Source of the DNA: Calamus simplicifolius
Taxonomy: Eukaryota > Streptophyta > Magnoliopsida > Arecales > Arecaceae
DNA length: 64,000 bases
Direction of reading: 5' to 3'
Assembly (NCBI GenBank): GCA_900491605.1
Contig: UESW01004377.1
Coordinates: forward strand, 200,186-264,185
Below the pieces are notes generated by a model that did no database searches, was not told where the DNA came from, and worked only from the letters and a program-made list of their open reading frames with translations. Shown here piece by piece: positions 24,165 through 36,130 of the stretch; the stretch's first letter is position 1, and every line of letters starts with the position of its first letter. Made by a program: the position numbers and the translations under genes.

Positions 24165-24740
24165 TCAGGGAAAAAAAAAGCCGGCCATGTGGCGTTGCGA
24201 TCTGACGACTGCTCCTGTCCCGGGTGGGGCCCACCGAGTGCAGGACACCGTGCCCCTCGGTGCACCCTCGGGGCGATCAGGGCCGCCCGTTTGAGGGATG
24301 TGCCCGAGGAGAGGAGCGCCCTGCCGTCCGACCGATGAACCGTCCCTCTCGTTCTCGAACCTCATTGGTGGTTAGCAGTCTGAGATCGATGGGGCCCGCA
24401 GTTGATCGGACGGCCTCGATCGAAGCGAGCACATCGCCCGGAAAGGTGGTCGGAGCTCGGTCCCCACGGTATCTGTATATCAGGGCCGTCCAATCGCTAG
24501 ACCCCCTACCTCCCATCTAGACCTTAAATGACCGAAACGCCCTTACGCTGACGACACCACTGCAAGGGTAAATTGGTCATTATTGGTATAAGAATTTCGT
24601 AAAATACGGGAAAGGGTTATCGTATTGGCTGAGCATTTGATTCCCGAAGTTTGGCAACAGCGGTTCGCGTGTCAAATGACGAAAATGCCCCGGAGGGAAG
24701 GATGTCGTCACGTGTAGATTGGAGGGAGATGGGGGTACTT
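24165..24740. other. GC- and CpG-rich block upstream of the GRAS gene
   Basis: About 575 bp of strongly GC-rich, CpG-dense DNA flanked by AT-rich DNA on both sides, 1 to 1.5 kb upstream of the GRAS start codon. It includes a CACGTG G-box at 24709-24714 beside a TGTCGTCAC motif. No convincing coding frame is present: the open frames of 60-98 codons on both strands show no known motif. It may be an unmethylated regulatory island or an unrecognised transposon relic. Confidence 0.45.
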
Positions 24741-25029
24741 TGGTCAGGAGGTCCACTGATATAATGATGATATTTTGGGCAGAGCAGCTTTTTTTCTCCC
24801 CCCGCCTTTTATTTTTTGGATGCTAATTATAACATCTGACACAGTTTCGAGTTTTGGGCAATGTTCACTGTTGTATGTAATAAGAGGGGCAAGCGAAATT
24901 AAATAACAAATAAATATACTTTAATAGATATATGTGAATTAAATAAAAATTTGATGGAAAAAATAAAATGATTAAAAAAAAAAAAAAAAAAAAAGGAAGG
25001 AAGGCTATGGGTTGGCAGAAGGGTCGAGT

Positions 25030-25031
<2 letters not shown>

Positions 25032-25064
<33 letters not shown>
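25032..25064. repeat. (GA)n microsatellite, promoter region
   Basis: About 16 AG dinucleotides. Further runs lie at 25136-25168 and 25604-25627. The three lie within 660 bp upstream of the GRAS start codon; the last would be in the 5' leader. GA repeats are known binding sites of plant BASIC PENTACYSTEINE/GAGA-binding proteins. Confidence 0.85.
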
Positions 25065-25067
<3 letters not shown>

Positions 25068-25134
25068 TGTTTAATTATTTAAAACAATTAATTATTTATT
25101 TAAAAATAAAAGAAAAATAAAAAAAGAGAAACGT

Positions 25135-25171
<37 letters not shown>

Positions 25172-25517
25172 GGGAGGAGGGGAGTGAAGCACTTTACCAC
25201 TTTTTTATGATGCACGCATCCATAGCCCCAGAGAGAGAAAGAGAAGGGTCCAGGGTACTGCTTCCACCCTTGCACCTCTTCCATCTCCACAGCTCCATCA
25301 ACCCATCCAGGGAGAAAGGAGGGACCAAAAGCAAGCTACAGGAGACGCGAGAGCGAGAGCGAGAGCGAGAGAAAAGATGAGGGAAATATAAGGGAGAGAG
25401 AGCATAGAGTTGGATAAGAGTACCCTGTGAGATTGGAGGAATGCTTTAATCTCAATACGAATAACTATTACCAATCTGTAGTTGGACAAATACATACAAA
25501 CAAAACAAATCCCCAAA

Positions 25518-25523
25518 TATAAA
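25518..25523 (+). promoter_or_regulatory. Possible TATA box of the GRAS gene
   Basis: TATAAA in CCCCAAATATAAAGCC, 171 bp upstream of the chosen ATG. It would give a leader of about 140 nt that includes the GA run at 25604-25627. It is chosen only on position and sequence. Confidence 0.35.
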
Positions 25524-25688
25524 GCCAAAGTCCAGATCTTTATTACCTCTATCTATTATTCCTACCACTGCTGGTACCACTCCCAAAACCCATCTCGTAG
25601 TGTAGAGAGAGAGAGAGAGAGAGAGAGCAGAAGGTCGGAGTAGGAGTTGGGAGCTAGAGGGCTTTTGTATGTGGTGGAGAGGTATTAG

Positions 25689-28033
25689 ATGAGGGGGATG
25701 CCCTTCAGTCTCCAAGAGGAGGGGCCTTGGAAATCTTTGTTGCAGGGGAAGAGGAAAAGAGCCTCTTTTGGGGCAGCGCCGGCGGTTGTGGGAACCATAA
25801 GCGGCGGAAGGGACTGCTGGAGGGGTTGGAGCCTCGGTCGGTGCTGGATAATAGAAGGAGCCCCAGCCCACCAACGTCCACCTCCACCCTGTCTTCCTCC
25901 CTGGGCGGCGGCGGCGGCGGCGCTTCCTCCGATACCGCCGGCGTGGCGGCGGTCTCCGACAACCCCGTTCCCCACAAATGGCCCCCAGTCGCCGCCTCGG
26001 CGTCCGCCTCCGCCGCAACCCCATCGGCGGAGGCGGCCCGGAAGGAGGAGTGGGCGGCTGAGCTCCAGACCATCCCCGGCGCCGCCCTGGATGGCAGCGG
26101 AGAGAAGTGCGGCGTCGGCCTTGGAGCCGTGGAGGACTGGGAGGCAATAATGCTCTCCGAGTCCGCTGCCTCCCCTGGCCAGGAGCAGACCTTCCTCGGG
26201 TGGATCATGGGCGACATCGACGACGCCGCCGGGCTCAAGCACCACCCGATCCCCCCGCCGGAGCTCGACGGCACCAGTAGCGCCGCCGCGGCCTTCGGCC
26301 TCGTCGATCCGGGCTTCGGCCTTGACGCCATGGGCGGTCTTGGTGGGGGAGCGATGGCCTCGATCTCCTCCTCTAATCCTTCTCCATTGGTCTCCTCTGC
26401 TATCTCCGCCGGTGGATTCGGCCCCATTAGCAGCAGCAGCAGCAGCGTCAAAGCTCCCACCTTTGGGGTCGGGAACCCGCCGAACACTGCCGCCGTCTTC
26501 CCTCCGGCGTCAGCGAACAGCCTCCAGTTGCCGTTCTCCCTGCCCCCCGGCGTCCTCTACCAGGAGCCCGTGGAGGAGAAGCCGCTCTTCTTCGGCCCGA
26601 GTCTTCTTCTCAGCCAGCACCAGCAAGCCCAGGCGCCGCAGAACCCGGCCTTCTTCCTTCCTCTTCCCCAATTCGACGCCCAACCGCCGGCCCACCTCCT
26701 CCCGCCCCAGACCAAGCGCCATCACCCGCTCTCCGTTGACCAGATGGCCCCGAAGTCCCCTTTCTCCGACTCCCCAGGTCCTGAGTTCTTCCTCCGCCGC
26801 GGCCAGCCCCAGCCGCAGTCCTTGCCGCCACTAAATGTGGCTCCTTTCCACCTCCCGCAGCGCCCAAGGTGGCCTCCGGCAGCGAGACCACGGCGGCCGC
26901 GGCTGCCGCAGTGCAGCAGCAGCAGCAGCAGGCATTGGTCGAGCAGCTCTTCAAGGCGGCGGAGCTCGTCGAGGCCGGCAACACCGTTAGCGCCCGTGGG
27001 ATATTGGCGCGGCTCAATCACCAGCTCCCCTCCCCAGTGGGGAAGCCATTCCTCCGCTCCGCCTTCTACTTCAAGGAGGCTCTCCACCTTCTCACGTCCA
27101 CCAACGCCCCCAACCCACCTCCCTCCCCTCTCGCCACTCCCTTCGACGTCGTCCTCAAGCTCGGCACCGTCAAGGCCTTTTCCGACGTCTCCCCCGTCCT
27201 CCAATTCACCAACTTCACCTCCGTCCAGGCTCTCCTCGAGGAGCTCGGCTCCGCCCCCCGCATCCACGTCGTCGACTTCGACATCGGCGTCGGGGCCAGT
27301 GGTCCGCCTTCATGCAGGAGCTTGCGCAGCGCCGCTGTACTGCGGCCGGCGCCGCCTCTCCATCCTTAAAAATCACAGCTTTCGCCTCTCCCTGCTCCCA
27401 CCACCCCTCGAGCTCCACCTCACCCGCGAGAACCTCTCCCACTTCGCCGCCGACCTCAACATCCCCTTCGAGTTCAATGTCCTCAGCCTCGACCCCTTCG
27501 ACCCCTCCCTGCTCCTCAGCCTATCCTCCGCCGGCGTCGACGAAGCCATTGCCATCAACCTGTCCATCGGCTCCGCTGTCCACCCGCCCGTCCCCACCCT
27601 CCTCCGTCTTGTCAAGCAGCTCTCTCCGAAGATCGTCATCTCCGTCGACCACGGCGGCGACCGCAGTGACCTGCCCTTCTCCAACCACTTCGCGTATGCC
27701 TTCCAGTCTTACACTGTCCTCCTGGACTCCATCGATGCGGCGGGCACCAACCTAGAGTCGGCCAACAAGATTGAACGGTTCTTGGTGCAGCCGAGGATCG
27801 AGAACGCCGTGCTGGGCCGCCACCGGATTGCCGACAAGATGCTCCCCTGGCGGACGCTCTTCGCCTCGGCCGGCTTCGTGCCAGTGCAGTTCAGCAACTT
27901 CGCGGAGACGCAGGCCGAGTGTCTCCTGAAGAGGGTGCAGGTGAGGGGATTCCATGTGGAGAAGCGCCAGGCTTCACTTTCTCTCTGCTGGCAGCGCGGG
28001 GAGCTCGTTTCGGTGTCGGCTTGGAGGTGCTGA
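25689..28033 (+). CDS. SCL6: HAIRY MERISTEM-group GRAS transcription factor (SCL6/22/27-like), frame broken at four sites in this sequence
   Basis: Single-exon gene of about 780 codons. The start MRGMPFSLQ at 25689 is chosen because it matches the family N-terminus. A long low-complexity N-terminal half follows (polyGly near 25902, polySer near 26430, polyGln near 26910). The GRAS domain starts at VEQLFKAAELVEAGN (about 26936). It includes ARLNHQL with the miR171 site, the VHIID-type motif IHVVDFDIGVG (27261-27293), HLTRENLSHFAADLNIPFEFNVLS (PFYRE region, 27415-27485) and the SAW end VSVSAWRC with TGA at 28031-28033. HAM proteins act in the nucleus and maintain shoot meristems with WUSCHEL partners (family knowledge). 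Frames change near 25721-25724, 26855-26865, 27292-27295 and 27404-27407. Each equals one missing base, mostly in G or C runs, while the protein is otherwise well conserved to the stop. I favour assembly error over a pseudogene. Confidence 0.93.
27000..27020 (+). promoter_or_regulatory. miR171 target site
   Basis: GATATTGGCGCGGCTCAATC plus a final A is the canonical 21-nt miR171 complementary site known in HAM/SCL6-type mRNAs. It encodes ILARLNH inside the GRAS domain. Slicing would be expected between positions 10 and 11 counted from the miRNA 5' end. Its exact preservation suggests the gene is under normal control. Confidence 0.95.
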
Positions 28034-31000
28034 AGGAGCTCCCTTCTCACAGGCATGTTACCAAACTCAAGTTAGTCTCACTATCTCAGGCCTAGACCAA
28101 TTGCAAATTGTGGATGTTTAATGGTGGCAACCTGTTTTGTTGTCGAATATGGCACTGTCTTTCCAGTAATTGCTCTTTACTTGATTGTTATGTGGTTTTA
28201 GAGGCAATTCAACAAACTGGGAGGTCTGGTATAGTTTCAGTTTCGCCTTCTTGTTTTCGTTTTGGACGTTGGGTAGTAATGTTTATGTTGCTTCTGGTTA
28301 ATGAGGATGTACACTTGACCTGAAGGGTAATTATTGGCTCAGGAGTTTAACATCCTAGAAAAGCTTTAATTAACTTACACATTGTGGATGCGGCATGAGA
28401 TAACTTTCTGATACTCATCATGCGTTGTTTGTGGTTGCACTGCTCATTTTGATATGCTAATTACTGCTTCAGTTTCATCTGAAGACAAAGTTGTTAGGCC
28501 ACATTGATAGGTCATTAGGGAACCATTGTTCTGTCATTAGTTATCTGCATTTACTTCATAATCACCACTGCTCGTGATAGAAATCTTATTGATTGTAGAA
28601 AAGAACCACCTCTGTTTCTCAAATTCACCATTATTTTCACTTTCTAGAGTTTTGCTTGCGGCCAAGGAAAAATTAATGCTATAAGGACGCAATTTGTCTA
28701 GATATACAAGTTATAGGAGTTTTTTTTATTGGTTTTTCACATGTTTCTTATCCTTGTACAACCATGCAAAAGGAATGTGATTACTTCATTTATTATACAC
28801 ATCAAGCTTGTTAAGAAATATTTTCCAAGTTCCGAGTCTGTTCTATCTTTTTGCTAGCAGAGACAGCCTCTTCAAAATTGGTTAGTTTGGATTCTCATGT
28901 CTCATGACTAAACTAGACTGGGCCGGTGCAGATGATAGTTACTGTCCTCTATCATATCATAACAAATTGCATAATGTACTAGCATAGAATGGTCCTTTCA
29001 AGAAACCCTTGTAAAGAACGCACAGAAAAGTAAAACTTTCTGAAAAATTCCAGCACAGAATGGAATGTTGCTGTCGCTGTATGATCTGAATTTATTTGAT
29101 CATTTGGTTGTTGGGTCAACCGTTAGGAATTATTCTCCCAAGTGGATGCTGCTTTTGTGGTCCTGAAAGAGTTGAAAAGTTGCTGGAAACGTTGTTTGTC
29201 TGAGAAAATCAGTTTATTTGATGTTGTGCTTACTTGATCCTGTTGGTGCCTGCTTTGTTGGGTCAATTTCCTGTCGGTTCTAACTGGTTACATGGCTGTA
29301 CTGACCATTTAAAACCAATCTTTTGATGGATAGGCTTGCGCTATGCTTTGCCATTAAGTGGTTGTTGATTAGGTGATACCTACCAAAATGACTAAGAGGA
29401 CACTTATCATATTGATCTATCTCGTTGTGATTTCCTGTCTTTCAGTGCCCGATCACCTCAAGTATTTGCAGGGTATCTCTTTTAAGCTCTCTCTGATGTT
29501 TATTTCCTTCTGCCTTGCAATCTGTCTTACAGCACTAGGTGCATCAAAAACATCTGTTTGTGATTTTCATATCAAGCAAACGACCTTATGATTCTGGAGA
29601 TGTTTTGACAATTGAATACTTTGTTCTGTTAGGTTAAGAAATCCATTCCTGTAGTTTTCTCTCTTTATAACTTTTTCGCTTTTGGCCCAGTAAAATCTGA
29701 AACAGCTGTGTTAATATCTTGTCAAAAATTGCCTCAAATGCTGCTGTTTACAAAGATAGTATCTTATTCTTAGTACGTTTAGTGGTTTCCATGACTCCTA
29801 AGATAACAAATGTGATAAGACTTCGGTTGCTGGAAAAGTATTAACATTTTGGTGCAGGTTCTTGTCTGTTGAGTAAGAATTATAATAATCAAGAGACTAA
29901 GTTTGGTCCTACAATCTTTCAGAGATTGTAGTCTTTTATATGAAACATTTGTCTCTTTCATTCATATGCTTTAGTATGATAGAAATTGACATGAAGATCA
30001 AGTTCTTCCTGTGAGGGTATGCAATCTTTCTTTATTATAAATGCATGATTCCATCACCAAATCTTCTTGTGATTTAGGTAGGCCTGTATCATTATTAGTA
30101 TCATGTGGGTCTTTGTTGATGCAGTCTTTTATGGTCCATCTTTATTTTTCTAAGCTCATATATCTGCAATGGTGCACGCTGAATGCGGTTAAGGTGCTTA
30201 GTTTGAGTCCCTTCTGGGGCACAAATGGTTCATGCAGTAGATTACGATTAAATGGCCATCAGTGAGTCCCACCAAGTTTGTATGTTATGCATGGCTCAAC
30301 AAGTGGTCTTCTCTCAGTACAAGGGTTGTGATCTGGCATCCATATTAGCTCTTGGTGCAAGAGACTCACACCTAGGCATCTAAATTAATTACATTCATGG
30401 GCGTCTTTTTTAAAGTTCATTCTATTGGTCCGTCACATGGACTGTGTCCCTCCTCACATGTGAGGTTTAATATTTCATTCTTTCTTTCATCATCTATTGT
30501 CCTCTGGTTGGCCCCCCCCTACCATTAGTTTTTATGTCTTCCTTCAGTTGTTCAGAAGCTTGTTTATCTTTTAATTAAGAATAAATCATAGAAGATTAGA
30601 AAAACTAGAAACCCCATGTTGCAGGTGGAATGGAAGTCTTGAATCTTCTATTATCATATGATACTTAGGTAACTAGATAAATTCCATGCCAACATGCCCT
30701 TGAATGTGGACAGATCAACTGTTATTTTACCTTTAAATTCAAATCCCACCCATTATAATCTCTCGTGTCTTCCCCCCTCGTTTCTAACAAATGTGGTCCT
30801 GTCTGCGCTTCAAACCATTCTTTAATCAACTCCCATATGGTCACAGTAAAGGCTGCTGCCTTCACCTTCACATTTCTCTAATGCTGAGACTCTGAAGGCT
30901 TCTTGGTCTTCGAGTACTGAGGCTTTAAGAAGAGGACTGGCACACAATTATGCACTCCTATTGTTTTCTAATTTTTCAATGTCTAATGGAAAGAGGAGTT

Positions 31001-32377
31001 CACATTTTGGTGGGAAAATTGGGACCACCCCTTATGAAATTATGGGACCATAGCCAACCAGCATTGGGTGGGAGGAGTCATGGTGGTGGAGTCTCTCAAT
31101 GCAAATGGCTTGTATTAAATGAAATGTCTGGGAGGGACCGTATTCTTGGGAAAGGTGGGATGAACAAAGGACCTCGAGCTTCCAGGAAACATAACCATAA
31201 AACAGTACTGATACCTTGCATGGGCTGCAGGGAAATATAAAGAAAAGCCTGGGGTCACAAGATCCTTTGAAATTTGTACCTTGCTATTTAGGGAAGGCAC
31301 CCAAGAATTAATGGTTCATTACCCTAAAAGAGTAAAAGCTCAAGATGTGATGACAAATTAAGAGGAGATCTTCAATGGTGCAACAAATGCCTAGATTGAC
31401 TCAGATCATGGTACAAGGGCCTTGAATATGACAAAAAGAAAAATACACCTTATCAGACTCCATGGCAGCATATGGTATTGAGTTTCAGTGTTTGCTCTTT
31501 CTTCAGTGTGCCTTGAAGCTTTGGCATCTCTACTTTGGTGTCATTGAGGGGAGAGGTAAGGAAAACTTTTAAAAAACTCCCTTAAATTGGGTTTAGATGA
31601 ACTGAGCTATTCATGACCAGGTTGGGGCCACCTTTCTTGGTGGCTAGCTTTGGCTTAAAGCTCATGCAATGTTTAGGGCTAACCTAATTAGCAAGGCTCG
31701 AGCTTGACCATGGTGACAAATCCAAAATGGTCCAATGTGCATCTGGGATTGACTTATTGGAGCTGTCTTTAAGGCATCTGCATCTAGCCGATTAACCCAT
31801 GCTTTGGGGCATCTCAACTTTAAGGGTGTTCTGATTGCAACAAGGGACATGTATGGCTCACTCTTCAATGCAAAAGATTATGTAGGTCCAATGGGGACCA
31901 ATGACTGCCAAAAGAAATCTCTATTGGATCCACTAGTTGTTGATGTGGTCCTTTAGTGGGACCTAAAGCTAATTGCAGGTGTTCTAGATACGTTGTACTT
32001 GCTGAAATGAACTCATCTAGATTGAGCTGTGTTAGATCCTGCTGTGATGGTTGCTGCAAGGAACTACGACTGGAGGAAGCCAACTGTTCATTATTTAGAA
32101 AAGGGGGGGTTGGGGGGTATATAAGTTAAAGGTATTTAATTCTTGATGGAGGTGGTCCTAACGAAGGCTTCTCCACCGCTGCTCCTAGTGACGCATTGTG
32201 GTGTTTGCTTGTTGTGGGGGATATAAGTTATTAAATAAGTGTTTTATCTTTACCTTATATTACATGCATGCACATGCAATGCCCGTTTGGTGGAAGCCAA
32301 TGTGTGATATGGACGGTTGTAATACAGATGATTAATTTGTTTGGAGTTCAACTTATGATTCATTAAGAGGAAAGCAT
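28034..32377. other. GRAS 3' region and intergenic DNA
   Basis: Moderately AT-rich, non-repetitive sequence without recognisable coding regions. The first few hundred bases should hold the GRAS 3' UTR; AACTCAAGTTAGTC near 28067 could be a 3'-UTR splice donor, but no boundary can be fixed. Open frames of 60-96 codons at 28108, 29373, 30041 and 30950 carry no family motif. Confidence 0.5.
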
Positions 32378-32380
32378 TTA

Positions 32381-33009
32381 GGTAGTGTTTGAAATAGGGG
32401 ATAAAGGGGATATCCCTGGATATTCCTTCTTATTTTTAAAAGCTATAACTACAAGGCAGTGTTTGATATGGAGAAAAAGGAAGGATATCCATGGATATCC
32501 TTTCTTATTCCCAAATGCTATAGCTAGAAGGGATAGGTCTAAAAAAAATTTAACCAGATGGGATAATCCATGGTTAACCATGGGTTATCCCCTGAACTTA
32601 TTTCCTAGGGAACCCAGGAACAACTAAAGTTATTCCTTGATGGCAGACTTGTAATTTTAAAAAAATGCTTATTCCCTCAGCTATTCCCTGGATAAATGTT
32701 ATTCCGTACATTTATCCAGGGATAGCTTTTGGGCTATCAAACACTACCTAAGGGATAGCTGGGAATAAAGTTAACCAAAGGAATAATTCATGGTTAATCA
32801 TGGAATATTCCCTCAATTTATTTCTTAGGAAATGCAGGAATAGCTGGTTATCCCTTCAAATAAGAGTAAAAAAGAGTTATCCTATGGATTTACCTTTTTG
32901 CATTTGACATGATTAATTGGATAGTCAAGGGATCCCTAGGGATAGCTAAGGGATAAACTCTATCCCGTACATTTATCCATAGATAATATTTTTTCTATCA
33001 AACACTACC
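32381..33009. mobile_element. PIF/Harbinger (Tourist-like) MITE, possibly compound
   Basis: Terminal inverted repeats GGTAGTGTTTGA (left) and TCAAACACTACC (right, ending 33009) are flanked by TTA on both sides (32378-32380 and 33010-33012). TTA duplication is the mark of PIF/Harbinger. A second left-like end, GGCAGTGTTTGATATGG near 32455, and a second right-like end, TCAAACACTACC at 32738-32749, suggest a nested or tandem pair. The inside is full of GGATA/TATCC inverted motifs, including TCCATGGTTAACCATGG. It is non-coding. Confidence 0.7.
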
Positions 33010-33012
33010 TTA

Positions 33013-35238
33013 GTTAATATGAAAAAGGTATAATATGAGACGGGAAGAAAGGCACAGTCAAAACTTGGTATATATTTCTATGGAATACATGGGGGCCCTG
33101 CAATGGGAGTGGCTATTGGACGAGGGAGGCATGAGCCATTGTTTCATATGCAAGAATTTTAGATTTTTCTTATTTAGTCAAGGATGAATAATGACCGAAG
33201 AGCTCTGTTTCAAATTTGTCTTATAGAAGTTATTTGTTTGCAATGGGCTAAGTTGTTTTATGAGATGTGGAAAGGCTAAAAAGACAGCACATTATTAATT
33301 GTGGTTTTGATGGTCACGTCTACCATCAGAAATGCCATGCCCTCAGCAAACCATGGGATGTTCGCAGTCACTGCAATCAACTTGACCTTTTTAAATCTAA
33401 GCGTCTTGGACAAGTCTTCAACTCAAAGACATCAACGGTCATGTGCCCCTACCCCTCTTCCATCCGTATGCCACTAGACCTTATGAGAGATATATTAAAA
33501 CCGTGTTACATGCAACACAATTGCCAAGGCTCAAAAAAGAACTGCTATGCTAACGTGATGTCCCCCCTTTTCTTTCTGTATTTTTTCCATCAGCTCACCT
33601 TCAATGTAGTCAACCTTAAGTTTCCTTGCCAATTATGGCCTTTATATCTCACCAATGCCACCTTATTATTTTTTGATGCAAAAGATGGGAAGCCAATAAC
33701 ATGTTACAAGAATGGCCAATTATTTAAAGCCAATGCCCTTTGTGCCAAAACCCCTCATCAAACTTTGCCCCTTTGTATTTGTTAAGAAAAATCTTTGTCC
33801 CTTTTCATGTAATGCCAGTCACTTTCACCAATGCCCATGAACTCAGATCCAATGAACCTTAACCAGGCGACTACCACCATAACAAACTTGAGTGTTTTCT
33901 TATCCACATTCTTGTTGGAAAGGTCGAGAAAAGGTGGTCATGATCACTCTCAAGCAAGCATAAAGGTGAGAAGTGAGAGAGAGTTCTGGGTTTGAACCAC
34001 TAGTAGTTAGCTCTAAGCTTACAGGTCAAAGTTTTAAGCAGAAGTTCAATGCCCAACAGAGGAGAAAAATTTGGGGATTACCTTTCAATGGGGAATCATT
34101 AGATAGAAGGTTGTCCCTTTCACCATCTTACCTCTGTTTGCCTTTAGTCACCTCAACACGAGGGAAAAAAAAAGGGGAGGGATTCTTAAAGAGAGGAGAA
34201 CATTAGGGGGACAGATATGGGGCTGAGCTCTGGCCGCTATCAGATTGGCATCGGATGGTCTTCATGACGCCAGATAGTTGGTATGAGATCTAACCATTTT
34301 TGATGATAAAGTGAAGCTCTAAAGGTGGACCTCCCTTGTAAAAGTATGAATGATAAGAAACTTTTCGGCACATAAAGGAAGGAGAGTGGGAGATGAGCAT
34401 TTAGAGGAGAACTTTAGTCATGGAGAAGCCTTCTAGGGGTCTGGGGTTTGGTTCCAATTTCCAACAAGTGCAATGGAGTCAGTCAGCCTTTTTGGGTTCT
34501 TTCCTACCTCCATCCGCAGGAAATGGCTAGAAGGCAAGGTGCTGAATCTTTACAGAAGACCCTAACAGCCTGTCAGTAAATTGGTCACACTAAATTTATG
34601 ACAACTAGGTTAAAAGCACTGGTACCCAAAAAAGCTACATGATTCCCGTTTATGAGCAAAAATCTTAAATCAAGATAATATGAAAGAGCCCTAATGATTT
34701 AATCCCTTTATCCTAATGGAGAGTTTAACCTGCTAATAAGCACTAGTAACTAGTTTCATGTAACAGGAGGACCAAATTCTGCACCAAACTTTATTAAGTA
34801 AATAAAAAGTTTACAGAAGGAGATCATAGGTAAAATGTTCAGAGTATCATATGTTAAATAGCTAGTTAACTCCGAAAGCTTAAGCTTATAGAAAAAGAAT
34901 CAACGATATATAACATATCTAACATCCTGCCTATGGTCATCTCAATATATAATAGATTATTTCAGGTATTGATATGATGGTCAGCTACTATTTTACAGTA
35001 CGAGAAATACCATGCCCTGGATTTCAAAATTGTACAAGCATATGGGTTACAGATCAAATTATTTTCATTTGATTTCCCACTAATCCATGTGCCCTTTTAG
35101 AACAGTCACAAGTAATTATGTGAATCAACGCTATCCAAATGGTTGTTAGACTCATAAGATTAGCCACAAAAAATTAAACTCAACCTTTGTAAACTATTTT
35201 CATCAACTTTTTTTTTTATCAAATTAACATTAATAATG
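33013..35238. other. Intergenic DNA
   Basis: No gene recognised. A 172-codon open frame at 33267-33785 shows no known motif and its composition is like its surroundings. Poly-T near 35210 lies just before the copia insertion. Confidence 0.5.
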
Positions 35239-35243
35239 GTTTA
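35239..35243. repeat. Target-site duplication GTTTA, left copy
   Basis: GTTTA at 35239-35243 and again at 42165-42169 exactly flank the LTR ends TGTTAGAC and TACTACA. Confidence 0.93.
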
Positions 35244-35837
35244 TGTTAGACTTAATTTACTTAAATATAATTACCTCCAGCCATTATTATTTAATGGTGG
35301 TAAGGAATCTGATCTTCCTATGGACTGCACGGGAGATCTTCCTTCCTTAACGATATCGATTGATCTTCTTGATCTTTCCTCTTCCTCTCGATGGATCGGT
35401 CTTCTAATCAATGAGCTCTCGCATCCAGATGGTGTATGCCTTCATGATTGCTCTTGATCAGGGACTCATTTCCAATGCCTCCACTTTTAGGTTTCTCTCT
35501 ATAGAACCTTAAGATCTCTCTCGAGGATGAACCTTGATCTCTCTCGAGAACCTTGTTCTGAAACTATAGGATCTCTCTTGAGAGAACCGTATTCAGAAAC
35601 CTTAGGATCTCTCTTGAGAGAATAGTGTTCTGAACCCTTAGAGAACCCTTCGTAATGAAACCTTAGGATGGGTTCCTATTTTATACCCTTTTCCTTCAAG
35701 CTTGCCCCATCAAGCGGGCGCTCAGGAATTAAGGGAGGAAGCGAGCGCTTAGGAATTAAGAGAGGGGGCTGTTATCACTTTAATGGGGGATACGTTGATT
35801 TAATAAATTAGGACCATTAATTAGATATGTTACTACA
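35244..35837 (-). repeat. 3' LTR of the young copia element
   Basis: 594 bp, TGTTAGACTT...ATATGTTACTACA in plus orientation. It contains several copies of a short unit around CCTTAGGATCTCTCTTGAGAGAA (about 35508-35640), each with a CTCTC-TT-GAGAG dyad. Adjacent internal TTCTCCCACTTGG (35838-35850) is the minus-strand polypurine tract. Confidence 0.95.
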
Positions 35838-36130
35838 TTCTCCCACTTGGTCCGTATATTTTATCAACACTGAACAAGAAACTAAATACATGAATCATAG
35901 CGATAGGTCCTCTATAATTGAGTATTATCTTCTATGTATTACAATGCATTCAATTTCTTTATTACCATTCCAAATGTGACAACATAACATAATGAATAAA
36001 CCATATGTTTATTCTGAGTCCAAAAGAAAAGTTTGTCATTTCTCAAAAGTCATATAACGTGTACACCTGAATGAGAAATAAACAAACGCTTGAAATAAGA
36101 GTTTCATTGTACAAATTGTTATCAATACAA

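Noticed and set aside
24063..24520. Open frames in the GC-rich block upstream of the GRAS gene
   Set aside because: Present on both strands without motifs; explained by GC content.
25452..27267. Large antisense open frames opposite the GRAS gene
   Set aside because: High GC content removes stops; they are shadows of the conserved sense frame.
33267..33785. 172-codon plus-strand frame in intergenic DNA
   Set aside because: No recognisable domain, composition like its surroundings, no supporting promoter or neighbour signals; a gene cannot be excluded but is not supported.
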